Source of the DNA: Asparagopsis taxiformis
Taxonomy: Eukaryota > Rhodophyta > Florideophyceae > Bonnemaisoniales > Bonnemaisoniaceae
Assembly (NCBI GenBank): GCA_030407315.1
Contig: JALQPE010000212.1
Coordinates: 1 to 64,000, forward strand
DNA length: 64,000 nucleotides
Direction: 5' to 3'
Shown piece after piece: positions 29,812 through 41,900 of the stretch. Position 1 is the stretch's first letter; every line of letters starts with the position of its first letter. The position numbers and the translations under genes are program-made. Under the pieces are notes generated by a model. The model saw only the letters and a program-made list of their open reading frames with translations. It ran no database searches and had not been told where the DNA came from.

Positions 29812-31710
29812 ATGACCACGACCAACACTCGGAACACTCAGCATTTCCTTTCGGCATTCCTTGTCTTATGCTTCGTATCTTACACAGCATGTATAGTCAC
29901 ACCGCAACGCACGACCGGTCATCAAGCCGTCATCGACATGATAGCTGCCAGGAAGGCGCATCGCTTGTCAAAACTAACCTACCCAGTCATTCCTAGCACA
30001 AGCATCCTTTCCGATACAAATCTAGCCTACCGAAGCAAGCAAATTGCACAGTACCGTCGAGCTTTCATACATCACCGCTACAGCTCTGCTGTTCTACCAA
30101 GTGCTCACCGCCAAACTACGACCGGCTTCTCTGGTGAACTCTGTCGCACGGATGCCGATTGCAGCTCTCCGCGCCGTTGCCTAGACGCTGCTTCCGCAAC
30201 TCCAATGCCATGCCACAACTCGACGAGCTGCCTCTGTCTTCCCACAGACCCCTCCGACTTGGCGTGCACGTGCATAAATCCAACATGTCTGTTTGGAGAT
30301 GTTTGTTCTGCTGTGGCTTCCGAGAACTTGTGTGTATCACTGGCGCGACAATTTCCACCGATCGACTGCGGTCGCCCAGGAAAGCTAACACGGGAAGAAT
30401 GCACAGAAGATAATGATTGTGCAGAAGGGAGGCGCTGTATTGAAATCGGAAAGTCGAATCCATGTTCAGGCCCACGTTGTGTCTGTTCTCCATCTAAATT
30501 GGACGATTCGCAATGTTCGTGTGCCGATCCAACTTGTTTGAAAGGGGAAGTGTGTGTGGAGTTCGGAAACGATACGGCGTGCGTGGCAGCTAGATTTGAT
30601 TTTCAACGCATTACATGTAGTGGAGAGCCTAGGTTTACTGGTGAGCCGTGCACACTGGACTCGGAATGTGAGGGACCTCGCACCTGCACTGATGGCGAAA
30701 ACCTTGAGCCGTGTTCCAATGCTACAGGTTGCATCTGTCGACCTCAAGACCCAAACAGTCATGTGTGCGGCTGCCCAGAACATGAATGTTTGTTCGGGGA
30801 TGTTTGTAGCAATCTAGGAGGAAACATCACGGCGTGTATTTCTACCAATATAGCACTCGAGTCTTCTACAGTCCAGTGTGCCAATGTCGGGGGAGGAACT
30901 GGAGACATATGTAGCACCGAAAGCGATTGTAAGCCCGCACACGCTTGTTTGGACATTATTGGAGAGATTATACCCTGCGCAAATTCATCAGGTTGCGTCT
31001 GTATCGCAGATAACAAGGACGATGACGGAAAGTTCACAATGGAAGAATGCACGCAAGACAAAGATTGCGCAGGATTGAGGTCTTGCCAGTTTAGAACCAG
31101 CAGAGATCGGTGTGAAGGGACCATAAACTGTGGTTGTTATCCTCTGCATATCAACGATGGCCTGTGTTCATGTGATAACATGAACTGTCTTGAAGGTGAC
31201 GTTTGTGTTCAATTAGGAAAAAATCAGCGGTGTGCTTCAGCTGCAATGGCCATTCCACGTATCAACTGCACAAAGAGTTTGCCGTTGCCATCTGGATCGC
31301 TGACAGCAGCGACCACTTCTCCTGCTGCGGTTGATGCATCAACTCAAGTTGGTCCGTCGCCTTCCCCAACGAACAACGTGTGTGTGGCTGCACAGGCACT
31401 CTCTCATTTGCCGAAACATGAGCTGGTGTATCCCAATCATTTCGTAGCAGTTGTACTGTGCGATGAGCACGGGAGCTGTGCAACTGCTGGGCATATCGTG
31501 GACTACATGGGATCTGGAATGATGATGGAGTCGTACTGTCGGACGGTAAGATGCAAACAACGGGTGATGGAAGTCAATAGTCCGAGATATAGTCGCGGAG
31601 GTCGCGTCGCTTCAGACACACTTGGGTTGGAGTATACCACGCTTGCTGCGCGCTATGGTAGCCGGGTAGAGGAGGCAGCGATGGCAGTAGCTGTCCGACT
31701 TGGATTTTGA
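29812..31710 (+). CDS. Secreted Cys-repeat protein, 632 aa, with unrecognised C-terminal domain
   Basis: Intact frame. The ATG at 29812 precedes a hydrophobic leader (about 14-29), consistent with a signal peptide. From about residue 110 there are five Cys-rich modules of about 75-85 residues; the fourth is truncated. Each starts C-x4-DC or C-x4-EC and continues with an R-x-C motif, a C-x-C pair and C-x(3-4)-C-L-x-G-[DE]-V-C. After a Ser/Thr/Pro linker (about 490-520) comes a domain of about 105 residues with VLCDEHGSCATAGHIVDY, SYCRTVRC, VNSPRY and LAARYGSRVEE. I recognise no named domain in it, but its compact conserved-looking motifs suggest a folded unit. N-glycosylation sequons (NST, NDT, NAT, NIT, NSS) are frequent. 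Likely extracellular; function unknown. It is unrelated in spacing to the minus-strand Cys-rich family around it. Confidence 0.75.
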   Translation: MTTTNTRNTQHFLSAFLVLCFVSYTACIVTPQRTTGHQAVIDMIAARKAHRLSKLTYPVIPSTSILSDTNLAYRSKQIAQYRRAFIHHRYSSAVLPSAHRQTTTGFSGELCRTDADCSSPRRCLDAASATPMPCHNSTSCLCLPTDPSDLACTCINPTCLFGDVCSAVASENLCVSLARQFPPIDCGRPGKLTREECTEDNDCAEGRRCIEIGKSNPCSGPRCVCSPSKLDDSQCSCADPTCLKGEVCVEFGNDTACVAARFDFQRITCSGEPRFTGEPCTLDSECEGPRTCTDGENLEPCSNATGCICRPQDPNSHVCGCPEHECLFGDVCSNLGGNITACISTNIALESSTVQCANVGGGTGDICSTESDCKPAHACLDIIGEIIPCANSSGCVCIADNKDDDGKFTMEECTQDKDCAGLRSCQFRTSRDRCEGTINCGCYPLHINDGLCSCDNMNCLEGDVCVQLGKNQRCASAAMAIPRINCTKSLPLPSGSLTAATTSPAAVDASTQVGPSPSPTNNVCVAAQALSHLPKHELVYPNHFVAVVLCDEHGSCATAGHIVDYMGSGMMMESYCRTVRCKQRVMEVNSPRYSRGGRVASDTLGLEYTTLAARYGSRVEEAAMAVAVRLGF

Positions 31711-32074
31711 CGCGTTATGAGAGGAAACACTTGGCCGTTCTTAATAGGATGAAATAGTAAACCCAATCGAATTAATTTGAAGCTCAGATCATCATGAAAC
31801 GTGTATCTGTTGGACAGAAATACTCGTATGAAGAACACTATAACTTTATTGACGCGTGATCTGCACATTTCCATTCCTTGCGCCTCATGATCGTCGATTG
31901 TTCTATTTCGAGTGTCATCAAGCCACCTCAAGATTCTACTAGACATCTGAATCATCTTTCTTTCTCGGGCTAGCCAGCGGCAAAGTCCAGAGGTAGCCAC
32001 CCAGATTGAAGAGATTCAAACAACAATTTACATGAACAACAAGTATACTAACGAGCTGCAAACTTTCCAGTGGA
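31711..32074. other. Intergenic between converging genes
   Basis: No gene supported. Confidence 0.4.
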
Positions 32075-33230
32075 CTACCGACCACCACGGATGAAATTCA
32101 ATATGTTCAGTTTGTTACTGAAACATTTCGCAATGGATACCAACGATCCGTCCACACATTTCCTCTTCCAACATTTATTCGACTGACATTCACTGCTTGC
32201 GCTGCATGCAGCGCACTCACTCTTTAACGGACTACCTCCTCCATTGTTCCCACGTGCACTGCCACCTCCGTTACCTCTCCGTCTACTTTGTCCTCTGTTT
32301 CCACCCCGACTGCGACTACCGCTAGTTCCAATCGTGTTCCGTTTACGCTCGCTTCTACGTCCATTCCCACCCGATCCGGCACCACTGGACGTATTGAAAA
32401 CACTTGTTTCTCGACGCCGCATTGTCGAATATACAGCGCCCAGCCCAGCACTTCTTAGTCGAACATTGCGAGCTAAAAAAGCAAATGGAGCATTCCGGAA
32501 GAGAACCGCGACCAGGGGAGAGAACATTACCCAAGTTGGGAAGATTCAGATTCCCCAAACCCCTATTCCCGTTTGATGCAGCACCACCGGACGAACTAAA
32601 ACATTTGTTTCTCGACGCCATGTTGTTGAACACACACCGTCCGGACCAGCACTTCTGCGTGGAACACTGCGAGCTAAAGAAACAAGTAGAACATTCTAGA
32701 AGTAAGGCACCTGAAGCTGCGAAACATTTGTTCCTTGACGCGGTAGTATCAAATACGCATCGAAAGCGCCAGCATTTCCGCGTGCTGCAACTAGCACTTG
32801 ACACACATTGAGAGCATTCCGGGAGAGAGCGCTTATTCGCTAACAGAATGTTGGAAACACCCAAATTGCCCAAATTCGGCAGACCTAAACTACCGAGATT
32901 AGGGAAACTCTGGGTTAATAATCCGGGTTGACGAGGTTGCCCCCTAGTAAACGAAATACCGGTAAGAACTCCGGATAAACCGCCTTTTCCTTTGGCTACG
33001 GGAAAGCTGTCAAGCAGTCCTGAGAGTCCGCCAGCTCCTTGAAAAATCGGAGTGCCTCTAGTGTCTGTACCGAAATTTGAACCCAATCCATTGGACTTGA
33101 ATGATCCAGTCCGGGAAGTTACGTCTATATCGGGTTTCGTGAGTTTGTCATCGTTCGCTATGGGGACGTGAGCTGCTACTCCTTCCGTGATTAGAATCAG
33201 AAGAAGGCATGCCGCTGTGATAGATTTCAT
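32075..33230 (-). pseudogene. Cys-rich secreted protein, family B copy 2, with one frameshift
   Basis: The ATG at 33230 starts the shared signal peptide (MKSITAACLLLILITEG). A Gly/Ser-rich region, a collagen-like remnant and NLGSLGLPNLGNLG repeats follow, then three Cys modules (ECSQC..., ECSTC..., ECSIC...). After the third module (ASRNKCF) the frame changes near 32395 at a short T-run and hits a stop at 32355. The next frame continues with a basic Arg/Gly-rich linker and the terminal module ECAACSASSECQSNKCW to the stop at 32075. One extra base in TTTT explains it. This is either a true lesion or a sequence error; otherwise the gene looks complete. An ATTTAAAG lies about 65 bases upstream. 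Confidence 0.75.
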
Positions 33231-34519
33231 GGTGACGATTGCGATGGATGGACGAGTGATGATGGTGAGAGAGACATGTTCGTTAAGCTCCCATCTTTAA
33301 ATGAGTAAAGACTTGACGCCGGCAGTACATATTCTAGAGAATAGATTTGAGTCGACAGTATTGTGCTTCTCACAGGCCACGATGTAAGCACCTGTACTTG
33401 CTGATTTGTACGTTGCTTGGCGATATTGTGGATGACTCGAAAGGGAAATCGCAGGTGAACATTACTCCTGTCGAGATTTGTTTACAATGTGATGTGATGC
33501 GTCTGAGTTTCGTGTTGAGTGGAAATCATAACCTTGCCAAGAGTAGATAGTGTGGTTGTAGGTCATCGCACGACCCTGATGAGGAGTAGAAATCAAAACT
33601 GACGCGAGCTCAACAGCTTACGACCGTCATGTCATTTTGCCCGGGTGGCACGTGAGAAGTCGAACAGCCTGCATTGACATTGACGTAAGGTAAGAGGCCG
33701 TAGATAAGTGGCAGTAGCACTGTAGAAAATGCAGTTTCTGAAAAAAAAATTAAACTCATGGTGGGAGGGTTCCTGTCAGAGTATATTTGGCTCCCGTGGA
33801 AATCCCCAGGTGTAAACATCCGAGTTGGAACCGCGGCCGAAGGGTCCAATTCTTTGTGAGGTATCTAAGCTTAGCTAATAAATTTAGCGCGTAGCCAATT
33901 CGCTCCCAGCTCTGTGACTTTTCTCGCACTTTGTGAGATATCCCTCATTAGATGTCCAGCGCTTCATTTTAATTGCCAGATCAGTCTACTTCAATGTTGC
34001 TACATTGCCGAGCCGATGATCGCGTCAGGCGATAGCTGTTGTCTATAATCATCAACCATAGATATTGAGCTCACTGTTGTATGCATTCTGCGACAATATT
34101 ACACCAGTACCCGTGCTCAGAAGAGCAGAGGAATTTCCCCATTCTTCGCATCAAATTTTGACGAGCAGACACAGCACTTTTGGTGGGTACCGTTCCGTTT
34201 TCCATGCAACATGCCGTTCCAGGAGCAGAGAAAACTTGGAACGACAGGAATGTGCCCAATACAGCTCCACTTTTCATCACACTTTTCTACTCGGAATTAA
34301 TTAGATTACCGTGCCCTGCCAGTTTGTATCATCAAGCTACGCTACTGATTGAACAACTTGATACTGATCACAATGACATAGTAAAACAATTTAACACACT
34401 TCTAACTCCGAAATTACTGGTTGTACATCAAAGATTGCTATCTGGTTGTTTTATTCGCTGATATCCAACTAAATCTAGATGAAGGCAGCAGAAGACCATG
34501 AGAGGCTAGCTAAATCATC
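33231..34519. other. Intergenic, no gene supported
   Basis: Short frames only (for example minus 33610-33849), none recognised. A purine-rich A9 run lies near 33740. Confidence 0.4.
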
Positions 34520-35688
34520 TCACTGCTTGTCGGGAAGAAACCCAGAGAGATCCAATTGGGCGCTGAAGCACCTCGAAAGAGAAGCCAAAGATCCATCAAC
34601 ACATTTCCTATTCCAGCATTTGTTCGACTGACATTCGCTGCTTGTGCGACAAGTCGCACATTCACGTCTGAGCGAACCACCTCGTCTATTTCCACCTCGA
34701 CCGTTGTTTCTACCTCTATTTCCGCCACTGCCATTGTTTCCCCCTCCGTTTCGATTTCCGCCGCGTCCATTGCGCCCTCGCCTCCTATTGTTTCCTGGAC
34801 GTCCATTTCCACTGGGACTAGAGCCACCAGAAGTACCGAAGCATCTATTTCTAGATGCTGTAGTGTCGAATACGCATCGTCCTCCCCAACATTTTCGTGT
34901 GGAACACTGCAAGGCAAAGAGCAGGGAGCACATTCCGGGAGTGATCCACGACTACCACCGGGTGAAAGAAGGCTACCCAAGTTAGGAAAGTTGAAGTTGC
35001 CTAGATTTCCCAGGTTAGGAATGTTCAGGTTGCCCAAATTTAGGTTACTTGGGTTCCCACTCGACGCGGCATTACCAGAAGGCGGAAAGCACTTTGTTCT
35101 TGAAGCCATGTTGTCAAACACGCAGCGCCCAGCCCAGCATTTCTGAGTGGAACACTGGGAACTAGAGGAGCATTGGAAGCATTCTGGAAGCAAGCCACCG
35201 GAAGAACCTCCAGAACTTCCGAAACATCTGGCTCTTGAGGCAGAGTTATCAAATACGCATCGCCCACCCCAGCATTTCTGAGTGGAACACTGAGAAGCAG
35301 AACTACATGGAGAGCACTCTGGTAGTATACCCGTGTTTCTGCCATTGCCTTGGAAAAGGTTGGGAATACCCAAATTACCCAAATTGGTGAAACTCGTACC
35401 GGGTCGTCCCGGTTGACCTGGCTGTCCGGGTTGCCCTTGCTGTCCCAGCAGTCCAAATGAGCTAGTACCCTGTTGTCCTCGGGTGAAAGAAGAGCCGCTT
35501 GAGACTCGCGGGAATCCCTTGCTTCCCAGTGATCCGAAGCTAGGAATAAAACCGCTGGATTTGAATCCAGTTCGAGATGTACTTCCTATGGAATTTTCAG
35601 AATGAGCAGTGGAAATCTGGACAGAGTTTCCCTGGGAAATTAAGGCGAGAAGCAGGAGGCCTATTCCGATAGATGTGATGGATTTCAT
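34520..35688 (-). pseudogene. Cys-rich collagen-like secreted protein, family B copy 3, with one frameshift
   Basis: The conserved start MKSITSIGIGLLLLALISQG is at 35688 (the frame is open upstream, but this ATG matches the paralogues). Next come SRTGFKSSGF-like repeats, a collagen-like run (GQQGQPGQPGQPGRPG), and two intact Cys modules (ECSPC, ECFQC) followed by NLGNLNIPNLGNLG repeats. In the third module (ECAPCS) one base appears to be missing near 34916-34919, in a CTCTTT run. The frame downstream of it continues QCSTRKCWGGRCVF, a Gly/Arg/Asn-rich linker and the terminal module ECATCRTSSECQSNKCW, ending at 34520. This is a true lesion or a sequence error. A TATTTAA lies about 90-100 bases upstream. 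Confidence 0.75.
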
Positions 35689-37378
35689 GATGTTATGTTC
35701 GTGTTTGTGAGAAGGTTGAAAACGATATGTGTCGTGATGAATGCGAAGAACTAAAGTCTCAAGCATATCACGAACGATTAAATAGTGAAGCGGGGAAAGA
35801 CAAAACAGCTATGAAAAGATAGTGGACTGTGAAAACTACTGCATTTTAGTTCGAACTGTTGTAAACCCCAAGTCTTTGTTGATTTTGCAGCCTAGCGACA
35901 TATAGATTTGTTCGCCCAAATATTCTAAGCTTCTCAGATGTGTTATCCCGGATCAGGCTTATTCCTTTCGAGAGATGTTTACAAGCTAATGTGATACCTT
36001 TGACGTGGAGGCAGTATGAAAGGTTTGACATTACAAGACAAAAACTTTACCATAACCTAAAAGATATGGTGAAGCCCCGGGCGGAGTAAGTCATGTCAAA
36101 CTTGAATCCGAACTGACAAACTTTTGTCAATATTGAATCCTAGAAAGCCCGATGGGTGTTTTCTTACAGAATCTCTCCTTTTAATGGTAAACCTTGTGTT
36201 CACCAAGACCAACAACAACGTCTACTGAAGCGGTTTACAATTAACTGCATGATTCACGAAAACACAGATGATGCATGTGTATTCAAAAACTTGTCATGCT
36301 AGCATGTATGATCTCCACCCGCCTATGGCCTTCCTTTGTCCGAGCCTTTTACTATTTTGCCTGGAATATCTACACAAAGAGCGAATGATGCAATTTACAA
36401 ACGATACATGAATGATCATGTAACTTTGTGTAAGCAAAAAGACTATAGCATTGATTGAACCGTATGGATAAGCTTCCGGAAAATTCAGGCTGGATTCTTC
36501 GAATTTAAGGGCATGTTAGAGGAAAGAGCGGGGAGGAGAAATACTTGAACAGATTAGAAATATGATTAGAGCCTCTCAGAATACCAACGTGTCATCCAGG
36601 AAACGACAGTAGTTCTATTCTAGGAGTTTTCTTATCTCGAACAGAATCACTGTAAGAGTTGGAGTAACAAGAAAAAATCCTACTTAAGAAACGAGTCAAA
36701 TTCATGTGATGCTGCAAGACTACCATAATAGACAGCTCGTCTATGTTTCGCAGTAGACGGGATTACACAGGAGTTTGATAACGGATGATCGCAGGGTCGA
36801 ACTGTTTGCGGACCCGATTGCAGGTGTTAGTAACCCAAAATTAGGTTGTTGACATCTGACATCAGAAAAAAGAATGGTTTGAGAGTGTATTGAACGGTTG
36901 CCGAGGGATTGGTGTCGAATGATACTGTGGTATGCCTTTATGTATCTCAGCAGACAAATTAAAATGTCAACGGCAGAAGAGATATGACAAATCCTGACGA
37001 TCAATGAGAAGCAGCATCGGAAAACTCTATACGTCTTGTGGATCGCGAATTACGTGACATTTTCATAACACCAAGACCGGATCTCTACTGGAGTCCAGGC
37101 CGGCATTCGATGATGAATACGAGGCCAAAATGTCGTATTCACAGTTTAGGGTTTTTTGGAAGCTCGCGACTGGTCTTCAGAGAAGTGCATCAATTCAAAA
37201 ACCTTTTGAAACTATGTAATGTGAAGAGAGGACGTTACTAAAATTAGTACGGCGATTTGACTTTGCGAACAGTAGGCACCCGAAACAGTAATTCGATCAA
37301 CGCGTAGAGCAGGCAGGCAGCTTCGTGCTATAGGATACTACATCTTCTGAATATGATTGGACGTTCTGGTTTGTTTCG
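35689..37378. other. Intergenic, no gene supported
   Basis: AT-rich with short unrecognised frames. No RNA gene or repeat seen. Confidence 0.4.
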
Positions 37379-37382
37379 TGCA

Positions 37383-37714
37383 TGTTACGTGGGAGCAGAG
37401 AATGGTACCAAGCCAGGTAACCAAAAAGCCGACACTTAACATCAGTTGATAGTGTATTGCACCGCAGTGCAGCGTATTGCGTTGACATGCAATGCAGTGC
37501 CATCATGTGGAAATAATTTACAGAATGCAAAGGAGACAAACCAAAGATTTCAGGAGAGTATGGGAGAAAGTAATTATCAACACTGGAACCACTGACAGTA
37601 TAAATAGGTAGCAATGAAGAGTAGAAAGGGGAGATCAGGAATGGAGAACGGAGGAAGAGAGAGCAATGAAAGAATAAAGGAGAGGGAGTTTTACTTTCAT
37701 ACCGGTATCTAACA
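37383..37714 (+). repeat. 5' LTR of the gypsy element
   Basis: 332 bases, TGTTA...TAACA, with a TATA box (TATAAATA) at 37599-37606. Confidence 0.93.
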
Positions 37715-37902
37715 ATAAGTTTAAACTTTTTGTGCTTGTGGACAGGTCTGCAGTGATTGAAATTCATTGTATTGGCTGGAAGACAGTGTGCTCTAATAGG
37801 TTGACGCTCGGTGACCAATTCCTGAGCGGCGATAACAGTTGGCAAGTGGGAAGCGTAAGTGAGGGCGACAATAACATTCAGTGAAACAAGTTTGATAACA
37901 CG

Positions 37903-38982
37903 ATGGTGAATCCGACTAATACGGAAAGAATCAGTGGAGTGGAACATAGACTCAATGTACTTGACAATACTGTCGAAGCATTAGTGAATGGAATGGAAGG
38001 ACTGGAGGGCCGCGTGTTGAAGATAGAGAATTGTATTGCGGATATTGAAAAGGGCATGACTGCGAACCATAACGAATTGATGAGTATTTTAAGGAGGCAG
38101 GGAGCAGCAGAGAATGCGCAATCTGGAATTCGTACCACAGTTGTGAAGGAAGAACAAGAGTTTCCATCACAGGTTTTGCCCGAAACACCCTCCAAAGCAA
38201 GCAAAGATGAGGCTGTGAGGCTGTCCATATCTGACAAGATGAAGATATGGGAGCGAAAAATGACACAGAACAAAGTTTCAGCAGCAGGAGACTACAACTT
38301 CCCTTCTGCAAGGCAGGATTTTCACAGGCTGCATGAGAAGTTTCCGCTCACAGATGACATTGAGCGCGAAATGTCACTTTTGTCATTTGACAAAGCTGCA
38401 CTGAAAATAGCCAATGCCACCTCAAGAGAATTCCCATCTATCACATGTTCGGAACTGTGGAATATACTGGAAGACAAGTTGTTCAATGAAACACAAAAGA
38501 AGTCTAAAAATACGGCTTTCCTCAATATGAAGTGGGACGAGAAACGAGAATCGACGAGTCAGTTTGGCGAGAGAGTTAATGTGCTAGGAACTTCATTGGG
38601 ACTAGACAAGGACATGATTCAGGCTACTTTTATTAAGGGTCTACCGAACAGGTTGCAATCATATGCATATACTATCCAAGGAGGATTTGACGAGTTGGTA
38701 GCAGCAATGACACATATATCAGCGAACCAGACGCGCTCAGAGGCTGTGAGGGAAGTTGTCGAAACAAGTATGGGTAGTGCTGTCAAGAGTGACATCAGCC
38801 ATCAACAGTCTAAGAAATCGACATACAGATGCTTCAGATGTAATGATATTGGGCATATGTCATGGGAAAAGGACAAGTGTAAGGCATATACCAGTAGGCT
38901 AACCAAAAGTGGACATATGAATAATGGTCAGTTGTCGGGAAACTGGAATGGGAGAGGTCCACAGCAAAGTATGCGGGATTAG
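37903..38982 (+). CDS. Gypsy Gag, 359 aa
   Basis: The N-terminal 60 residues form a coiled-coil-like heptad pattern (RLNVLDNTVEALVNGMEGLE), followed by a capsid-like helical region. A zinc knuckle with unusual spacing, CFRCNDIGHMSWEKDKC (CX2CX4HX7C instead of X4C), lies near residue 307. The frame stops at 38980-38982. Thirteen codons before the stop lies the heptamer G-GGA-AAC in the gag frame (38937-38943), where ribosomes can slip back one base into pol. Confidence 0.9.
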   Translation: MVNPTNTERISGVEHRLNVLDNTVEALVNGMEGLEGRVLKIENCIADIEKGMTANHNELMSILRRQGAAENAQSGIRTTVVKEEQEFPSQVLPETPSKASKDEAVRLSISDKMKIWERKMTQNKVSAAGDYNFPSARQDFHRLHEKFPLTDDIEREMSLLSFDKAALKIANATSREFPSITCSELWNILEDKLFNETQKKSKNTAFLNMKWDEKRESTSQFGERVNVLGTSLGLDKDMIQATFIKGLPNRLQSYAYTIQGGFDELVAAMTHISANQTRSEAVREVVETSMGSAVKSDISHQQSKKSTYRCFRCNDIGHMSWEKDKCKAYTSRLTKSGHMNNGQLSGNWNGRGPQQSMRD

Positions 38983-38987
38983 CTCCC
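38937..38987 (+). promoter_or_regulatory. -1 ribosomal frameshift signal (GGGAAAC plus stem)
   Basis: The gag codons are tcG GGA AAC. A -1 slip onto GGG AAA keeps good pairing, and the next codon (at 38943) enters the pol frame, which is open from there on. A 6-base spacer (38944-38949) is followed by GGGAG (38950-38954), able to pair with CTCCC (38983-38987). This is the classical layout of a retroviral frameshift site. Confidence 0.75.
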
Positions 38988-41900
38988 GAAGTCAACATAG
39001 AGACATTGTGTCATTGTCAGGACACCACAATTAATGACTTCCCTGAGATGATATACGACGATACAATGGAAGAGATGTCTGACATTGTTATAGAAGTGCG
39101 ATTTGATGTGAATGGAACAGAAGTGAGAAAGGTTGCGGTGGTGGATACAGGTGCATTCTCTATATGGATGGATAAAACCATGTTTAAGTCATTGAATGAA
39201 ACGTTAATTGAAGATGGTTGTGCTGCATTTGGCGCAGATGGAAAGAAGCTAGACATAGCTGGGAAAGGTTATATTGACTTTTCAATATGGGGCTGCAAGA
39301 TGAGCCAAGAGCCAATTAGGGTGATGAGGAAACTAGCAAGTGGTCTGCTATTCGGTAGAAGGTTCTGGATGCGGTATATGTTTAAGATGGATCTGGAAAC
39401 AATGAAAGGATGTATTATGGTTGGTAGCACAAGATATGAAGGGAGTTTAAGAAGGAAATACATCGAAGATGAAGAAATAAGGGCTGTAATTGAAGATGCT
39501 GACGTGGATGCAGAGATAAGAGGAATGGACTTGACACAATTCCACAGCACCACGGAGATGCAGGAGAGATTGCGTGGCGTCATTTGGAAACATCGTATGA
39601 TATTCAAGGAAGTTGGTTGTATCAAAGGGTACAAACATGAGATAAAATTGGTGAAGGGTGCAGAACCGGTGGTTGTACCAATTAGAAGACGCTCACCGGC
39701 CGAACAAGCTGTCGAAGAGAAAATGATGGACAAACTATTACAAAAGGGTATTGTGGAACACTCTGAATCGGAGTGGGCAGCCAACAATGTCTTTGTACCA
39801 AAGCGGGACGGTAGCATGAGGTGTACAACAGATTTCAGAGCATTGAACAGCAGGACTGTCAGCGATCAGTACCCAATGGAATCTGTTAGAGAAACGTTGG
39901 ATTGGTTGGCTAGTAAGAAAGTATTTACTGCTTTCGATCTGAAGGATGGGTATTTCCAAGTACAGCTTGATGAATCTTCTAAGCCTTACACGGCAGTACG
40001 AACTGTCAAAGGATTACTGCAGTACACGAGATTGCCCCAAGGGCTAAAGAACAGTCCTGCAGTGTTTCAGCGATTGGTGAATTTAGTACTGGGAAAATAC
40101 AAGGGAAGGAGCGTATGGGCCTTTATGGATGATGGTAATATTGGTACGATAGACGAGGAGTCACATTTGGAGGAGCTGGATGAGATTCTCACGTGCATGT
40201 GGAATGCAGGAATGCGTCTCAAGATCAGTAAGTGTCGTTTTGGAGTGCAGGAAGTGGAAGTTCTGGGTCATAGAGTAACCGCCAATGGCCTGAAGCCATC
40301 TGAAACTCATATTACGGCAATTAGGAATCTGAAGGAACCACAGACGCTGACAGAATTACTAAGATTCCTAGGTTTGGTGAATTACTTTGCAACCTTTTTG
40401 CCTAACTTCACAAATAGAGCCAAGCCTCTGTATGACGTTTTGAAGGACTCTGGTTGTAATAGGAAGAAACGATGGAGGAATGATTCCCATAACATCATTG
40501 ATTGGGATAAAAAATGGGGAGATAAGCAGAGGAATGCATGGCAAGATCTTAAAGAAGGTTTGTGTGACCCAAATGAACTTGCATCACCGGACTGTAAGAA
40601 ACAAAAGGTGGTGATGACCGACGCGAGTGATTATGGTATTGGTGGGGTTCTATTACAGGAGTCTAATAAGGACGAATGGAGGCCAATTGCCTTTACATCA
40701 CGAAAGCTGAAGGGAGCGGAGCAAAGGTATACTGTAACCGAGAAAGAGTGTTTGGCAGTAGTACATGCACTTAAAAAATGGAGGCATTATCTTCATGGAG
40801 GCATGCAGTTTACGGTGAAATCGGACCATCAAGCCTTGAGGTGGCTCATGTCATTAAGGGAGCCTAAAGGAAGACTGGCGAGGTGGATGATAGAGGTGCA
40901 GGACTATGATTTTGTGGTAGAGTATGCTCCAGGCCAGTCAATGGCAGTTGCAGATACGCTGAGTCGTGATTCAGTAACTAATACACGCTGTCCAAGATGC
41001 AATGAGCTCATCATGATGATGACAGAACGGGAAAGGTCATTACCTACAGTGGAACAAATCAAAGAAGGCCAACGAACTGAGTTTGAAGACTTGGAAAGAC
41101 TGATTACGGAAAGAAGCAATTACGTACTGGATGAGGATGGACTATTGTGTTTAGCTGAGGGTTCTAGTATGCGCATTATAGTTCCAAAACTACTTATTCC
41201 TCAAGTGCTTGATTACGCCCATGGTGCAAGGCCTAATGGTCATCAAGGTGTATGGAAAACAATGCAATGGGTGGAAAAGAGGTTTTGGTGGAAAGGTTGG
41301 AGAAATGATGTATCGGAACGGGTTAGAAAATGCGTTAACTGCTCATTACATAGACTGGGTAAGCCAGGTGTGCAGGGAAATATGAAGAAGTGGCACCCGC
41401 TGAGAAGATTTCAAGTCGTTGCAGTTGATGTACTGGAGGTATCTACATCCAATATGAGAGGTACATCAAAAGCTGTTGTAATGGGAGATTTATTCACGAG
41501 GTTTGTGTGGGCTACTGCAGTGAAGGATGAGCGGGCAGAGACTATTTCTCAGGTGTTGCTCGATGAGTGGATATTAAGGTTTGGGCCACCAGAAAAGCTG
41601 CTGAGTGACAGGGGAAAGACATTTATGAGCGAGATGGTGCAACATTTGTGTACATGTGTCGGGGCAAAAAAGATATTTACCAGTCCCTATCACCCACAAA
41701 CTGATGGTTTTATCGAGAGATTTAACCGTACTCTGATGAAGGACATTCGTGCATATGTGTCAGTAGAGGAAAACGATTGGGTGCAGCATTTGCCAATGGC
41801 ATGTTTCAGGTACAATACAGCAGTGAACAGTGCCACGGGAATGACTCCATACAAGGCTGTTTTCGGAGTGGATGCATTTGATTTTGATGCTGAAGCAGGT

